NCBI RefSeq assembly: GCF_900044055.2
Contig: NZ_FCOX02000012.1
Coordinates: 1-64,000 of the forward strand
Source: Caballeronia calidae
GTDB taxonomy: Bacteria; Pseudomonadota; Gammaproteobacteria; Burkholderiales; Burkholderiaceae
Direction: 5' to 3'
Length of the DNA: 64,000 nucleotides
The notes below the pieces were generated by a model. That model made no database searches, was not told the origin of the DNA, and worked only from the letters and a program-made list of their open reading frames with translations. The translations under genes and the position numbers were made by a program. Shown here piece by piece: positions 1 through 9,337 of the stretch (positions are counted from its first letter, which is position 1; the number at the start of each line of letters is the position of its first letter).

Positions 1-675
1 ATCTACCTGCTCGATGCGCACGGCCAACTGGTGCCTCCGGGCACGACCGGCGAGCTTTATATCGGCGGTGCCGGCGTCGCACGCGGTTATCTGAATCGTG
101 CCGATCTCACCGCTGAACGCTTCCTCGACGATCCGTTCAGCCACGAGCCCGGTGCGCGCATGTACCGCACCGGCGACCTCGCCCGCTGGCTGCCCGACGG
201 CAATCTCGAATTCCTCGGCCGTAACGATCATCAGGTCAAGATTCGCGGCTTCCGTATCGAACTCGGGGAGATCGAGGCGCAACTCGCCAGTCATCCTGCC
301 GTGCGTGAAGCGGTGATCATCGCCCGCGACGACAGCGGGAGCAACCGTTCGGCCGATAAGCGCCTGGTCGCCTATGTCACGCTCACCGCCGATGCCGCGG
401 GTCTGGTCGAGACGTTGCGCATCCATCTGACCGAACGCCTGCCCGACTACATGGTCCCGGCGGCCTTCGTCGTGCTCGATGCGCTGCCGCTCACGCCCAA
501 CGGCAAGCTCGACCGCCGTGCGCTGCCCGACCCGCAGTGGCAGGACCTGAGTGCATACGTCGCTCCGCGCACCCCGCTCGAACACACGCTCGCCCAGTCC
601 TTTGCCAGTGTGCTGGGTCTCGAACGCGTCGGCGTGTCCGAGAGCTTCTTCTCGCTGGGCGGTCATTCGCTGCTC
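1..675 (+). repeat. Intragenic NRPS repeat, copy 1 (A-domain end plus carrier domain)
   Basis: This stretch is nearly identical, with scattered substitutions, to 3193-3873 in the same gene. The offset is 3192 at the start and 3198 near the end, which reflects a two-codon length difference around TLTADAAG versus TLTPGADAAG. It covers the A-domain C-terminus through the carrier-domain serine. Such near-identity between consecutive modules indicates recent module duplication or gene conversion. Confidence 0.85.
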
Positions 676-3600
676 GCCACCCGCCTCATCTCGCAACTGC
701 GCACCGTGCTGGACAGGGAGCTGCCCCTGCGCCTACTGTTCGACGCGCCCACGGTCGCCGCGCTGGCCCAGACCATCGAAGACGATGCCGGGCCTGGCGT
801 CGCGCACGCGCGCCCGCCGTTGCTGGCCCAGCCTCGTCCGTCGCATCTGCCGTTGTCCTTCGCGCAGGAGCGGCTGTGGTTCCTCGAGCAGCTTGCCCCG
901 GGCCAGTCCACCTATCACATCCCGGTGGCCATGCGGCTGAACGGCTCGCTCGATGTTCCGGCGTTCCATTGCGCCCTGAACGCCATCGTCGCGCGTCATG
1001 AGAGCCTGCGCACCTGTCTGGTCAGCAATAACGGGCGGCCCGAACAGCGCATTGCCGCGCAACTGCAACTGGCGCTGCCCGTTACCACTCTGGCTCATTT
1101 GGTACCCGACGAGCGCAACGTTGAATTACAGCGCCGCGCCCAGGCCGAAGCACAGCAGCCCTTCGATCTCGAACACGGTCCGCTGTTGCGCGCCCAACTG
1201 CTGCGCCTCGCACCTGAAGAGCACGTTCTGCTCTTCACGATGCATCACCTGATCTCCGATGGCTGGTCCGCAGGCGTGCTGGTGCGCGAACTCGGCGCTT
1301 GCTATACGGCTTTTCTGCGCAACGAAGCGCTCGCCTTGCCGCCGCTGCCCGTGCAGTACGTCGACTACACGCTGTGGCAACGCGGCTGGCTCACCGGCGC
1401 CGAACTCGAACGCCAGACGCAATACTGGCGCAACCAGCTCGCCGACCTCGCGCCGCTGGACCTGCCCACCGACCGCCCACGCCCCGCGCAGATCAGCGGA
1501 CGCGGTGCGACCTTGCCCTTCGCGCTGAGCCCCGAGCTGTCCGAACGCCTGAACGCGCTCGCGAATCAGGAAGGCGTCACGCCCTTCATGCTGCTGCTCG
1601 CCGTATTCCAGACGCTGCTCGCACGCCTTTCCGGCCAGACCGATGTCGCCGTGGGCTCGCCCATCGCCGGGCGCACCCATGCCAGCACCGAGGCGTTGCT
1701 CGGCCTGTTCGTCAATACGCTGGTGCTGCGCGCCGATCTCTCGGGCACCCCGACGCTGCGCAGCCTGCTCGCTCAGGTGCGTGATACCGCGTTGGCCGCC
1801 TACGCCCATCAGGATCTGCCCTTCGAGAAGCTCGTCGAGGCCCTCGCACCGGTTCGCGACACCAGCCGCACCCCGCTGTTCCAGGTCATGTTCCTGTTGC
1901 AGAACGCGCCGATGGACGCGCTCGCCCTGCCCGGCCTGACGCTGGAGCTGCTGCCTGCGGGCGAGGCCGGCGCCAAGGTCGATCTCACCCTCAGCCTGGC
2001 TCAGACTGCCCAGGACGGGCTGGCCGGCAGCTTCGGCTATGCCACCGATTTGTTCGACGAAGCCACCGTCGCCCGGCTGGGCGAACGCTTCACGCGTTTG
2101 CTGGAGCAAGCGCTCGATCAGCCCGATGCACCGTTGCATGCACTCGAATTCATGCTGCCTGAAGAGCACGCGCTGCTCGAACGCTGGAACGACACGGCTG
2201 CACCTTACCCCGAACATCTGTGCATCCATCAATTGTTCGAACAGCAGGTCCGACGCACGCCCGAGGCAACCGCGCTCGTCTTCGAAGGCGAGTCACTCAC
2301 CTATGCGCAACTCAATGCGCGTGCCAACAGGCTTGCGCATCACCTGATCGGTCTGGGCGTGCGTCCCGAGACCCGTGTGGCCCTGTGCATGGCTCGCAGC
2401 GCGGAGCTGATCGCCGCGCTGCTGGCCATCCTCAAGGCGGGCGGCGCCTATGTGCCGCTCGATCCGGCCTATCCGGGCGAGCGGCTCGCCCAGATTCTCG
2501 ACGATGTCGAACCCGCGCTGCTCGTCGCCGATGCCCACGGGCAGGCAGCCCTTCGTCACACCGGAGACCTGCCGGTCTTCGATCCGGTGTCCTTCAATGA
2601 TGCCGCGACCCAAAAGGAGCACGATCCGACCGTGCCGGGTCTGAACCCCCGCCACCTCGCCTATGTGATCTACACCTCCGGGTCCACCGGCAAGCCCAAG
2701 GGCGTCATGATCGAACACGGCTCGGTGCTCAACCTCCTGGGGTCGATGACCGACATCACAGCCATTACCCAACGCGACCGCATGCTCTGCCTCACGACCG
2801 TCGCCTTTGACATGGCTGTACCCGAGCTTTATCTGCCGCTCGTCACAGGCGCCGCGCTCGTCCTGATCCAACGCAGTGATGCGAGAGATCCGGCCGCGCT
2901 GCAATCGATGGTCGAGGAACTCGACATCAGCATCATGCAGGCCGCGCCTTCGACGTGGCGCATGCTGCTGGACGCGCAGTGGCAGGGCCGCCCTGGCCTC
3001 ACTGCCCTGTGCGGCAGCGAAGCGCTGCCCGGTGAGCTGGCAACCCGCCTCGCCGCCAAGGTCGGATCGCTGTGCAATCTGTACGGTCCCACCGAGACCA
3101 CGGTATGGTCCACCAGTTGCCCGCTCGATGCCGCAACAGGCATGCCGGCGGGCGCCACCGCTCCCATCGGCCGCCCGATCGCCAACACGCTGATCTACCT
3201 GCTCGATGTGCACGGCGAACTGGTCCCTCCGGGCGCCATCGGCGAGCTTTATATCGGCGGCACTGGCGTCGCGCGCGGTTATCTGAATCGTGCCGATCTC
3301 ACCGCTGAACGTTTCCTCGACGATCCGTTCAGCGGCAAGCCCGATGCGCGCATGTACCGCACCGGCGACCTCGCCCGCTGGCTGCCCGACGGCAATCTCG
3401 AATTCCTCGGCCGCAACGATCATCAGGTCAAGATTCGCGGCTTCCGTATCGAACTCGGGGAGATCGAGGCGCAGCTCATCAGCCATCCTGCGGTGCGCGA
3501 AGCGGTGGTCATCGCCCGCGACGACAGCGGTAACAACCATGCGGGCGACAAGCACCTGGTCGCCTACGTCACGCTCACCCCCGGCGCCGATGCTGCCGGC

Positions 3601-4821
3601 ATGGCGGACGCGTTGCGCACCCATCTGACCGAACGCCTGCCCGACTACATGGTCCCGGCCGCCTTCGTCGTGCTCGATGCACTCCCGCTCACGCCTAACG
3701 GCAAGCTCGACCGCCGCGCGCTGCCCGCGCCGCAGTGGCAGGATCCGAGTGCATACGTCGCGCCCCGCACCCCGCTCGAGCACGCGCTCGCCCAGTCCTT
3801 TGCCAGCGTGCTGGGTCTCGAACGCGTCGGTGTATCGGACAACTTCTTCTCGCTGGGCGGCCACTCGCTGCTCGCGGTACGGCTGGCGGCTCACATCCAG
3901 CGCAGTCTCGGTCAGTCCATTTCCGTCCGGAGCCTGTTCGAGGCACCCACGGTCGCTGCGCTGGCTGCCCGCATGAACACGAGTCTTCCGTCCACCGAGT
4001 TCGAGATGATCCTGCCCTTCCGGACCTCGGGCACCCGGCCTGCGCTCTTTTGCGTGCATCCGGTAGGCGGTCTGGCCTGGAGCTATTCCGGTTTGGCCAA
4101 CGTGATCGGGCCCGACCATCCGATCTATGGCCTGCAGACCCCTGTGCTGTCACAAGCCGGCTATGCGCCTGCGAGCATCGAAGAAATCGCGAGCCATTAT
4201 GTGGCCCGGATCCGCCAGGTCCAGCCGCTCGGACCTTATCGCCTGCTGGGCTGGTCTTTCGGCGGCCTGCTCGCGTTCGCGATGGCGACGCAGCTTCAAC
4301 GCGACGGCCAGTCGGTGGAGCAACTGATCATCATGGATGCGCAACTGCCGGGGCAGGCGCGCGAGCCGGAAGTCCCCGATGAGGTGGCGTTCCTCATGAT
4401 GTGCTTTCCCGGCATCTCCGAAAGCCTCACCGACGCGCTCAGGGATGCCCCGACTTTGTCCGGGCGAATCCGCCTGCTGCGTGACCAGGGCTTGATCCCC
4501 TCATATGTCGAGGACCAGCACGTCATGAGCCTGTTCGAAGCAACTCGGCAACACGTCCGGCTTCTGCCTACCTTCATCCCTGGCCAGTACAGCGGCGACC
4601 TGCTGTATTTCACCGCCGCGCGCGCACACGCGAACCGGCAGCCGCACCTCCAGTGGCTGCCTCACATCAGCGGACAGATACACAACCACGATATCGATTG
4701 TGGACACGCCGACATGTGTTCGACGCAGTCGCTCGCCAGCATCGGTTCCATAGCGATGAATGGTTCGGGCAGTCAACCGGCGAGCCCCGCCTCCGTTGCA
4801 GCAGTCGAACGGCCGGCGTAG
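1..4821 (+). CDS. Nonribosomal peptide synthetase, C-terminal part (5' end outside window)
   Basis: The reading frame is open from the first base, so this is the tail of a larger NRPS. Domains in order: the C-terminal end of an adenylation (A) domain, a carrier domain (LGGHSLL near nt 652), a condensation domain with HHLISDG near nt 1243, a second A domain (YTSGSTGKPKG near nt 2671), a second carrier domain (LGGHSLL near nt 3853) and a terminal thioesterase (GWSFGG near nt 4249; likely catalytic His in DCGHADM near nt 4700). The thioesterase means this is the last module and releases the peptide by hydrolysis or cyclisation. My hand alignment of the A-domain pocket reads D-M-P-Q-L-G-L-V-W, which I cannot assign to a substrate. 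The gene ends at a strong hairpin and its immediate downstream neighbour is convergent, so it closes its own operon. Confidence 0.95.
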   Translation: MYLLDAHGQLVPPGTTGELYIGGAGVARGYLNRADLTAERFLDDPFSHEPGARMYRTGDLARWLPDGNLEFLGRNDHQVKIRGFRIELGEIEAQLASHPAVREAVIIARDDSGSNRSADKRLVAYVTLTADAAGLVETLRIHLTERLPDYMVPAAFVVLDALPLTPNGKLDRRALPDPQWQDLSAYVAPRTPLEHTLAQSFASVLGLERVGVSESFFSLGGHSLLATRLISQLRTVLDRELPLRLLFDAPTVAALAQTIEDDAGPGVAHARPPLLAQPRPSHLPLSFAQERLWFLEQLAPGQSTYHIPVAMRLNGSLDVPAFHCALNAIVARHESLRTCLVSNNGRPEQRIAAQLQLALPVTTLAHLVPDERNVELQRRAQAEAQQPFDLEHGPLLRAQLLRLAPEEHVLLFTMHHLISDGWSAGVLVRELGACYTAFLRNEALALPPLPVQYVDYTLWQRGWLTGAELERQTQYWRNQLADLAPLDLPTDRPRPAQISGRGATLPFALSPELSERLNALANQEGVTPFMLLLAVFQTLLARLSGQTDVAVGSPIAGRTHASTEALLGLFVNTLVLRADLSGTPTLRSLLAQVRDTALAAYAHQDLPFEKLVEALAPVRDTSRTPLFQVMFLLQNAPMDALALPGLTLELLPAGEAGAKVDLTLSLAQTAQDGLAGSFGYATDLFDEATVARLGERFTRLLEQALDQPDAPLHALEFMLPEEHALLERWNDTAAPYPEHLCIHQLFEQQVRRTPEATALVFEGESLTYAQLNARANRLAHHLIGLGVRPETRVALCMARSAELIAALLAILKAGGAYVPLDPAYPGERLAQILDDVEPALLVADAHGQAALRHTGDLPVFDPVSFNDAATQKEHDPTVPGLNPRHLAYVIYTSGSTGKPKGVMIEHGSVLNLLGSMTDITAITQRDRMLCLTTVAFDMAVPELYLPLVTGAALVLIQRSDARDPAALQSMVEELDISIMQAAPSTWRMLLDAQWQGRPGLTALCGSEALPGELATRLAAKVGSLCNLYGPTETTVWSTSCPLDAATGMPAGATAPIGRPIANTLIYLLDVHGELVPPGAIGELYIGGTGVARGYLNRADLTAERFLDDPFSGKPDARMYRTGDLARWLPDGNLEFLGRNDHQVKIRGFRIELGEIEAQLISHPAVREAVVIARDDSGNNHAGDKHLVAYVTLTPGADAAGMADALRTHLTERLPDYMVPAAFVVLDALPLTPNGKLDRRALPAPQWQDPSAYVAPRTPLEHALAQSFASVLGLERVGVSDNFFSLGGHSLLAVRLAAHIQRSLGQSISVRSLFEAPTVAALAARMNTSLPSTEFEMILPFRTSGTRPALFCVHPVGGLAWSYSGLANVIGPDHPIYGLQTPVLSQAGYAPASIEEIASHYVARIRQVQPLGPYRLLGWSFGGLLAFAMATQLQRDGQSVEQLIIMDAQLPGQAREPEVPDEVAFLMMCFPGISESLTDALRDAPTLSGRIRLLRDQGLIPSYVEDQHVMSLFEATRQHVRLLPTFIPGQYSGDLLYFTAARAHANRQPHLQWLPHISGQIHNHDIDCGHADMCSTQSLASIGSIAMNGSGSQPASPASVAAVERPA
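3193..3873 (+). repeat. Intragenic NRPS repeat, copy 2
   Basis: This is the second copy of the segment at 1-675. Similarity fades soon after the LGGHSLLA carrier motif, where copy 1 leads into a condensation domain and copy 2 leads into the thioesterase. Confidence 0.85.
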
Positions 4822-4825
4822 TCGT

Positions 4826-4863
4826 GCACATCGCCACTGGCTGAAATGCCGGTGGCGATGTGC
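4826..4863. terminator. Strong hairpin between convergent genes
   Basis: A 16-bp inverted repeat (4826-4841 with 4848-4863, one G-T pair) closes a 6-nt loop just 4 nt after the NRPS stop codon. It lies between the NRPS and the convergent GAF gene. There is no clear T-run on either side, so it may act as a 3' stabiliser or a Rho-assisted end rather than a classic intrinsic terminator. Confidence 0.6.
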
Positions 4864-4952
4864 TCTAACGCAATAAAGGGGGAAAGAGGATAAGCGGGCC
4901 GTATCCGTCGACATGACGCCGTCGAGGACGCATCACGACGCGAATGAAACGC

Positions 4953-5612
4953 CTAGCCTTCGCGCCGCTGATTGCGGTCGCTGTGCTTGCGCACGTTGCT
5001 GGCGAGTTCGGAGATGATCTCGGTAGCCGAACCGATGATCTGACTGAAGTCGAATCCTGCGCGCGTCATCTCCCGATAGAAGGATCGTGCAAGCATCTTC
5101 GAGAGTTGACTGGGGTTCTGTACCGATTGAGCGACCATGTCTCCGATCGTCTGATCCGACGCGCGCGCGAGCGTCATTCGCGTGAAGGGCGAGGCGACGA
5201 GCGTCCTCAGTCTGTCGGCCTCGATGGCGCGCGTGACGAATGTACCGAGAATGCGGAGCAACTTCAGATCATGTTCATCGAAATGCCGCCTGTCTTGCGG
5301 CCCCGAAACCTGCAGGACACCGATCACCTTGCCGTTCAGCGCGAGGACCGCGAACATCTTGTCGCGTGTGTCCGAGTATTCGACGATGGCCGTCTTCTCT
5401 CCGATATGCACTTCGCCGAATGCCGCGGTGTGCCCGGAGCAGACCTCGGCGACGCGCTCGTCGACGGGTATCGAAACGACACATCGCTTCACTCGAAGCG
5501 CCTCCGCGACCATCGTCGCGGGTTCCTCCGGCAAACCGGCGGCATCGAGGGTGTCCGCAAGTTCAGCCGGCTGAAAATCCTGCTCTTCGAAAGCATGTTC
5601 AGACCTGTTCAT
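4953..5612 (-). CDS. GAF-domain protein
   Basis: 219-aa soluble protein. The middle part (about residues 40-140) reads as a GAF sensor fold, with VLALNGKVIGVLQVSGP and HFDEHDLKLLRILGTFVTRAIE. It is followed by an amphipathic C-terminal helical segment rich in Arg and Lys. No output domain (kinase, GGDEF or sigma-54 ATPase) is visible, so it could be a stand-alone sensor or a partner for another regulator. The ATG at 5612 has GGAG a few bases upstream. The gene diverges from the alpha/beta hydrolase. The 233-aa frame on the opposite strand is its shadow. The ligand is unknown. Confidence 0.8.
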   Translation of the reverse strand: MNRSEHAFEEQDFQPAELADTLDAAGLPEEPATMVAEALRVKRCVVSIPVDERVAEVCSGHTAAFGEVHIGEKTAIVEYSDTRDKMFAVLALNGKVIGVLQVSGPQDRRHFDEHDLKLLRILGTFVTRAIEADRLRTLVASPFTRMTLARASDQTIGDMVAQSVQNPSQLSKMLARSFYREMTRAGFDFSQIIGSATEIISELASNVRKHSDRNQRREG

Positions 5613-5808
5613 ATGCGCTCCACCGGAAGGTTCGAGTGTGCGTGAGGTTATGCGTCGAAAGTTAGCAGCCTGTTAGCTCGATTCGTGCCTGCCAGGTCTG
5701 ACATATGACGATAGTCGTTCGACCCGAGCCCTCATTGCTTTCTAACTTTCGGGCGCCAAGCTAGTCGCAGTGCAGTTCGAGTCCTGCCACTTCATACAGG
5801 TGATGACG

Positions 5809-6684
5809 ATGAAACGACCCTTATTCATGCAGCGGCGCAACGTCAGGGTTCGCAATGGCCGCTTCGAGATTTCTGTCGAAGATTCGGGCAGCATCGGCAC
5901 CCCCTGTGTCCTGCTGCACGGCCGCGGCGAGTGCAGCGGCGTGTGGCGCGCCTTGACAGAAGATGCATCGGCAGACCACCGTTTCCTGTCCATCGACCTT
6001 CGCGGCCACGGCGACTCGAGTTGGGATCCGAGCGGCGATTACGGCTCGCGGACGCTGGCGGGCGATGTACTGGAAGTCTTGCTGGCGCTGAACATAAGAA
6101 AGCCCGTGCTGATCGGTCATTCACTCGGCGGCAGTGTGGCATTGCAACTCACCGGCATGCTCGAACAGTTCACGTCCGGGCTGGTGCTGGTCGATTTTGG
6201 ACCGGAATCCGACGTGACGGTTTCACAAAAGGTCCGCTCCGAGATACGCGATACGCCGTCACGCTTCGCATCGATCGATGAATACGTGTCATGGCTGCTC
6301 GATCGCCGTCCGCTCGCGGACGGACGTGCGCTTCGCAATCTCGCGTTGCACGCTTTGCGCCGCACCCAAATGGGCGCATACGAGCCGAAGCTCGACCGCC
6401 ACGTGGCCGATGATACGCCGCTGAGCCAGGAACCGCGCGAAGAGCAATGCTGGCAGATGCTCAGATCCGTGCAATGCCCCAGCCTCGTCGTGAGAGGCGT
6501 CGGCTCCGCGGTCCTCAAACCGCAGGTCGCCTTGCGCATGGCGCACCACGCATTGCCGAAAGGACGCCTCGCGACGATATCGCGCGCAGGCCACGCAGTG
6601 ATGACCGATAACCCCGAGGAATTCAACCGCACCATCAAGACGTTCCTTGCTTCGCTGCCGCATGCCACGAGCGCAGCTCAGTGA
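5809..6684 (+). CDS. Alpha/beta hydrolase
   Basis: 291 aa from the ATG at 5809; in-frame starts at 5770 (GTG) and 5803 are alternatives because no start has a clear ribosome site. The fold is evident from VLLHGRGECSGVWRAL (oxyanion region), the nucleophile elbow GHSLGG near nt 6115, and the late His in the RAGHAVM segment near nt 6588. It has no signal peptide and is cytoplasmic. It is similar in layout to esterases and to 2-hydroxymuconate-semialdehyde hydrolase-like enzymes, but the substrate cannot be read from sequence. The stop overlaps the next ATG (TGATG), so the following small ORF is probably co-translated. Confidence 0.85.
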   Translation: MKRPLFMQRRNVRVRNGRFEISVEDSGSIGTPCVLLHGRGECSGVWRALTEDASADHRFLSIDLRGHGDSSWDPSGDYGSRTLAGDVLEVLLALNIRKPVLIGHSLGGSVALQLTGMLEQFTSGLVLVDFGPESDVTVSQKVRSEIRDTPSRFASIDEYVSWLLDRRPLADGRALRNLALHALRRTQMGAYEPKLDRHVADDTPLSQEPREEQCWQMLRSVQCPSLVVRGVGSAVLKPQVALRMAHHALPKGRLATISRAGHAVMTDNPEEFNRTIKTFLASLPHATSAAQ

Positions 6685-7027
6685 TGATCCCGACCATTCC
6701 TTCGCAGATTCGCCGTCAATCGGTGCCGCGTCTCGTGATCGCCCTCATCGCCGGATTCGCGGGCGCGCTGTGCAGCGGAGAAATCGCGCGAGTGACCAGG
6801 GACGTCGCCGCAGGCCAGGTCGATACACGCGGCCTCGTTATCGTGACTTTCATCGGTTCGATGAAGCGCTGTACCAGGATCGGACGCAGCTTGCAAAGCA
6901 AGCGGCCCACTATCCTCACAAGCTCGAACTCGAACGCGAGATCAGGCTTACACGTAGCGTCCCTCTGCCCGGGGCGCTGGGATGGACTGGAGTCCGTTAC
7001 CTGACGGAGGCCCTATGCGCATGTTGA
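6684..7027 (+). pseudogene. Small membrane-anchored protein, probably frameshifted
   Basis: The ATG at 6684 overlaps the hydrolase stop. The first 55 codons encode a plausible protein with a hydrophobic segment (LVIALIAGFAGALCSG). From about nt 6850 the original frame turns into low-quality Ser/Arg-rich sequence and ends at 7004. The frame two positions over reads instead FDEALYQDRTQLAKQ and then HKLELEREIRL, a credible amphipathic helix, and runs to 7027. A single-base indel near 6850 would join the two parts. The joined gene would then overlap the next ORF by 13 nt. I do not recognise the family. A sequencing error is also possible. Confidence 0.4.
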
Positions 7028-7194
7028 TTCTCGCTCTCTGCCTGATCGCGTTCGTCGTGATGATTTGCGGTCTTTTCAGTCAAAGTGGCGCGCTGGACGG
7101 ACTCGCGATATGCACCGTTATCGGGGTAACTATTCTGGTCATTGCGAGCCGGCTCGAGAAGAAGGTGAAAGTGGCGCGAGGGCATGGTGGTTGA
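7015..7194 (+). CDS. Small two-helix membrane protein
   Basis: 59 aa starting at the ATG at 7015, which is preceded by GGAGG four bases upstream. Two hydrophobic stretches (LILALCLIAFVVMICGLF and LDGLAICTVIGVTILVIA) are followed by a basic tail, suggesting two inner-membrane helices. A longer frame upstream of 7015 lacks a ribosome site. Function unknown. It follows the damaged small ORF and may have formed a unit with it and the hydrolase. Confidence 0.55.
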   Translation: MRMLILALCLIAFVVMICGLFSQSGALDGLAICTVIGVTILVIASRLEKKVKVARGHGG

Positions 7195-7551
7195 ATCGCC
7201 ACGGATACGAGGCGACAAAGACGGCATGAGTGAGGGCGTCCATCCAGGAACGCAACACACTGCACGCAGGGCCGGGTACTCAGCAGCCACCTGGTTAATA
7301 TCGAAACCCCGTTGCGCCCGCAGCAAAGCATGCGTCTGCGCGCCGTCGCTGGCGCGTCGATGAATTTGGGCGCATTTTCCAGAGGCTTCTCGCCTTGTGC
7401 TTCGCGGAACACCGGCGACAGCTCGTCGACACGCTGCCTCGATTCTTGAGCAGCAAAGGCGGCCTGGCCTTGGACGAAATTTGGGCATGCGGAATGCATC
7501 GTAAGGGGTTCGAAGCTGGCCGACGCGTTGCGGCCCAATCCCGGAGGAAGC
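7195..7551. other. Intergenic region with no convincing gene
   Basis: About 350 bp. Short frames on both strands lack family signatures and ribosome sites. I see no clear promoter or hairpin. The only firm signal is the ribosome site GGAGGA at its 3' end, which belongs to the kinase gene. Confidence 0.5.
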
Positions 7552-9111
7552 ATGCAAGCCAATCAGCAAAACGAGTACTCGCTTCCCGACGACTGGAGCC
7601 GGCTATGGGTGAGCACCGTTCGAGACTACGCGGTAATTGGCCTATCGGCCAATGGCACGATCGAGACTTGGAATGTCGGCGCTGAGACCAGTTACGGCTT
7701 CAAAGGCGAGGAAGTCATCGGCCAATCTCTTGAACAACTCCACACACTGGAGGAGCGAGAAACAAACGTCCTGGCCGCGGAACTCGACACGGCGCGACGA
7801 ACGGGTCACGCAGAGGCGGAAGGCTGGCGGATCCGGAAAGACGGCTCGCGATTCTGGGCAAGTGTCGTGACCACGCTCCTTAAGGATCGGGAAGGGCACG
7901 CTCTCGGCTTCGGAAAGGTGGTTCGGGACATGACGGAGCAACGACGCGCGTACGATGCGCTCGTCGAAAGCGAACAGCGGTTTCGCACGCTGGTGGACGG
8001 CGTCACGGATTTTGCGATTTTCCTGCTATCGCCCGGCGGTTTCGTGAGGAATTGGAACGCTGGTGCGCGCCGCATCAGCGGGTATAGCGCGGAGGAAATC
8101 ATCGGCTCTCATTTCTCACGCTTTTACACGCCTGAGGATGCAGCGTCCCGACTGCCGCAGCGCGGGCTTGCCCTCGCTGCACAGGAGGGACGCTTCGAAG
8201 CCCAGGGATGGCGTGTGCGCAAAAACGGCGAGCGCTTCTGGGCGCACGTGGTGATCGACGCGATCCGCGATAGGCACGGCGCGCTTGCCGGTTTCGCAAA
8301 GGTCACCCGGGACATTACCGAGCAGAAGGACGCGAGCAGCATCCGGGAAGAAACGCGCAAGGCGCTCTTTCAATTGCAGAAGTTGGAAGCCCTCCGCGAA
8401 CTGACGGGCGGCGTGACGCACAATTTAAACAATTTACTGAAAGTGCTGCGCGACGATCTCGACATGCTCGGCGAACGCCACTACGGCGATGCGTGGACGC
8501 GCGCCCGGATCGCCGGCGGGACGGACGCCGTCGAGCAAGGATCGGAGCTGTCATCACAACACCTCGCATTCGGCCGTCAGCATCCATTGCATCCAGCGGT
8601 TATCGATCTCTCCGCGGCGCTACATGGTGTGGCCGATCATATCCGCCGCGCACTGGACGCGACGATACACGTCGAGACGGTCGTCGCGGCTGGGCTGTGG
8701 AGCACGCTGGTCGACCTGCACCAGCTCGAGAAAGTCATCCTGAATCTCGCTATCAACGCAAGGGATGCCATGCCTCAGGGCGGCAAACTCACAATCGGAC
8801 TGTCCAACGCCTTGCTCGACAACAATTCCGACGAGACCGAGTCCGACGTCGCAACCGGGCAATATGTGCTTCTCACCGTCACGGACACCGGCACCGGTAT
8901 GCCGGCGAACGCGGTCGACCGAGCGTTCGAGCCGTTCTTCACAAACAACGCTGCTGTTCATCGCACGGGCCTCGGGCTGAGCGAGGCGTACGGTTTCGTC
9001 AAGCAAAGCCATGGCCAAATCAGGATCCGGAGCGAAATGGGTCAGGGGACGACCGTGAAGGTTTATTTGCCACGCTCGACCAGAAAAGTACGCGGGCACA
9101 GTCCCGGGTGA
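7552..9111 (+). CDS. PAS-PAS sensor histidine kinase
   Basis: 519 aa from the ATG at 7552, which has GGAGGA just upstream. Two tandem PAS/PAC units span about residues 10-130 and 140-260, each ending in a VTRDITEQ-like PAC motif. A dimerisation/phosphoacceptor helix follows, with His290 in THNLNNLL, then an ATPase domain with N box (NLAINARDAMP), the DTGTGMP motif, FEPFF and TGLGLSEAYGFV. It has no membrane segment, so it is a cytosolic sensor, possibly of redox or light through a PAS cofactor. No response regulator is adjacent, so it is an orphan kinase. It is the last regulatory gene before the ATP-grasp locus and could act on it, but nothing in the sequence proves that. Confidence 0.9.
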   Translation: MQANQQNEYSLPDDWSRLWVSTVRDYAVIGLSANGTIETWNVGAETSYGFKGEEVIGQSLEQLHTLEERETNVLAAELDTARRTGHAEAEGWRIRKDGSRFWASVVTTLLKDREGHALGFGKVVRDMTEQRRAYDALVESEQRFRTLVDGVTDFAIFLLSPGGFVRNWNAGARRISGYSAEEIIGSHFSRFYTPEDAASRLPQRGLALAAQEGRFEAQGWRVRKNGERFWAHVVIDAIRDRHGALAGFAKVTRDITEQKDASSIREETRKALFQLQKLEALRELTGGVTHNLNNLLKVLRDDLDMLGERHYGDAWTRARIAGGTDAVEQGSELSSQHLAFGRQHPLHPAVIDLSAALHGVADHIRRALDATIHVETVVAAGLWSTLVDLHQLEKVILNLAINARDAMPQGGKLTIGLSNALLDNNSDETESDVATGQYVLLTVTDTGTGMPANAVDRAFEPFFTNNAAVHRTGLGLSEAYGFVKQSHGQIRIRSEMGQGTTVKVYLPRSTRKVRGHSPG

Positions 9112-9139
9112 AAATTTCCGTTCAAAGGGTACCGGCCTC

Positions 9140-9238
9140 GTGTTTCCGTTGGCTTCAACGAACTTCGATGACGCCACGCTGGAGGCGCGCGGACGAATCG
9201 AAACGGACATCGAGAAACTGAGCGGCGTGGCGGAATAG
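9140..9238 (+). pseudogene. Possible decayed coding fragment
   Basis: A short frame (NFDDATLEARGRIETDIEK then LSGVAE) has protein-like composition and ends at TAG 9236-9238. The same frame continues open after the stop, up to and through the ORF at 9338. This may be the remnant of a gene interrupted by a nonsense codon. Evidence is weak. Confidence 0.25.
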
Positions 9239-9337
9239 ATCGAGGCCATAGACCAGCGGCGATGTCGGAACCTTGGTTCTGATCGCGGGCGGGACCGAAG
9301 CGCATGGCGGCCCGAATCGTTTCGAAACGAACCGGGA

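Noticed and set aside
2293..4119. 608-aa minus-strand frame inside the NRPS
   Set aside because: Antisense shadow of the A and carrier domains; no signatures.
4944..5645. 233-aa plus-strand frame over the GAF gene
   Set aside because: Longer than the GAF frame but without a recognisable fold or ribosome site; the minus-strand protein has a clear GAF pattern.
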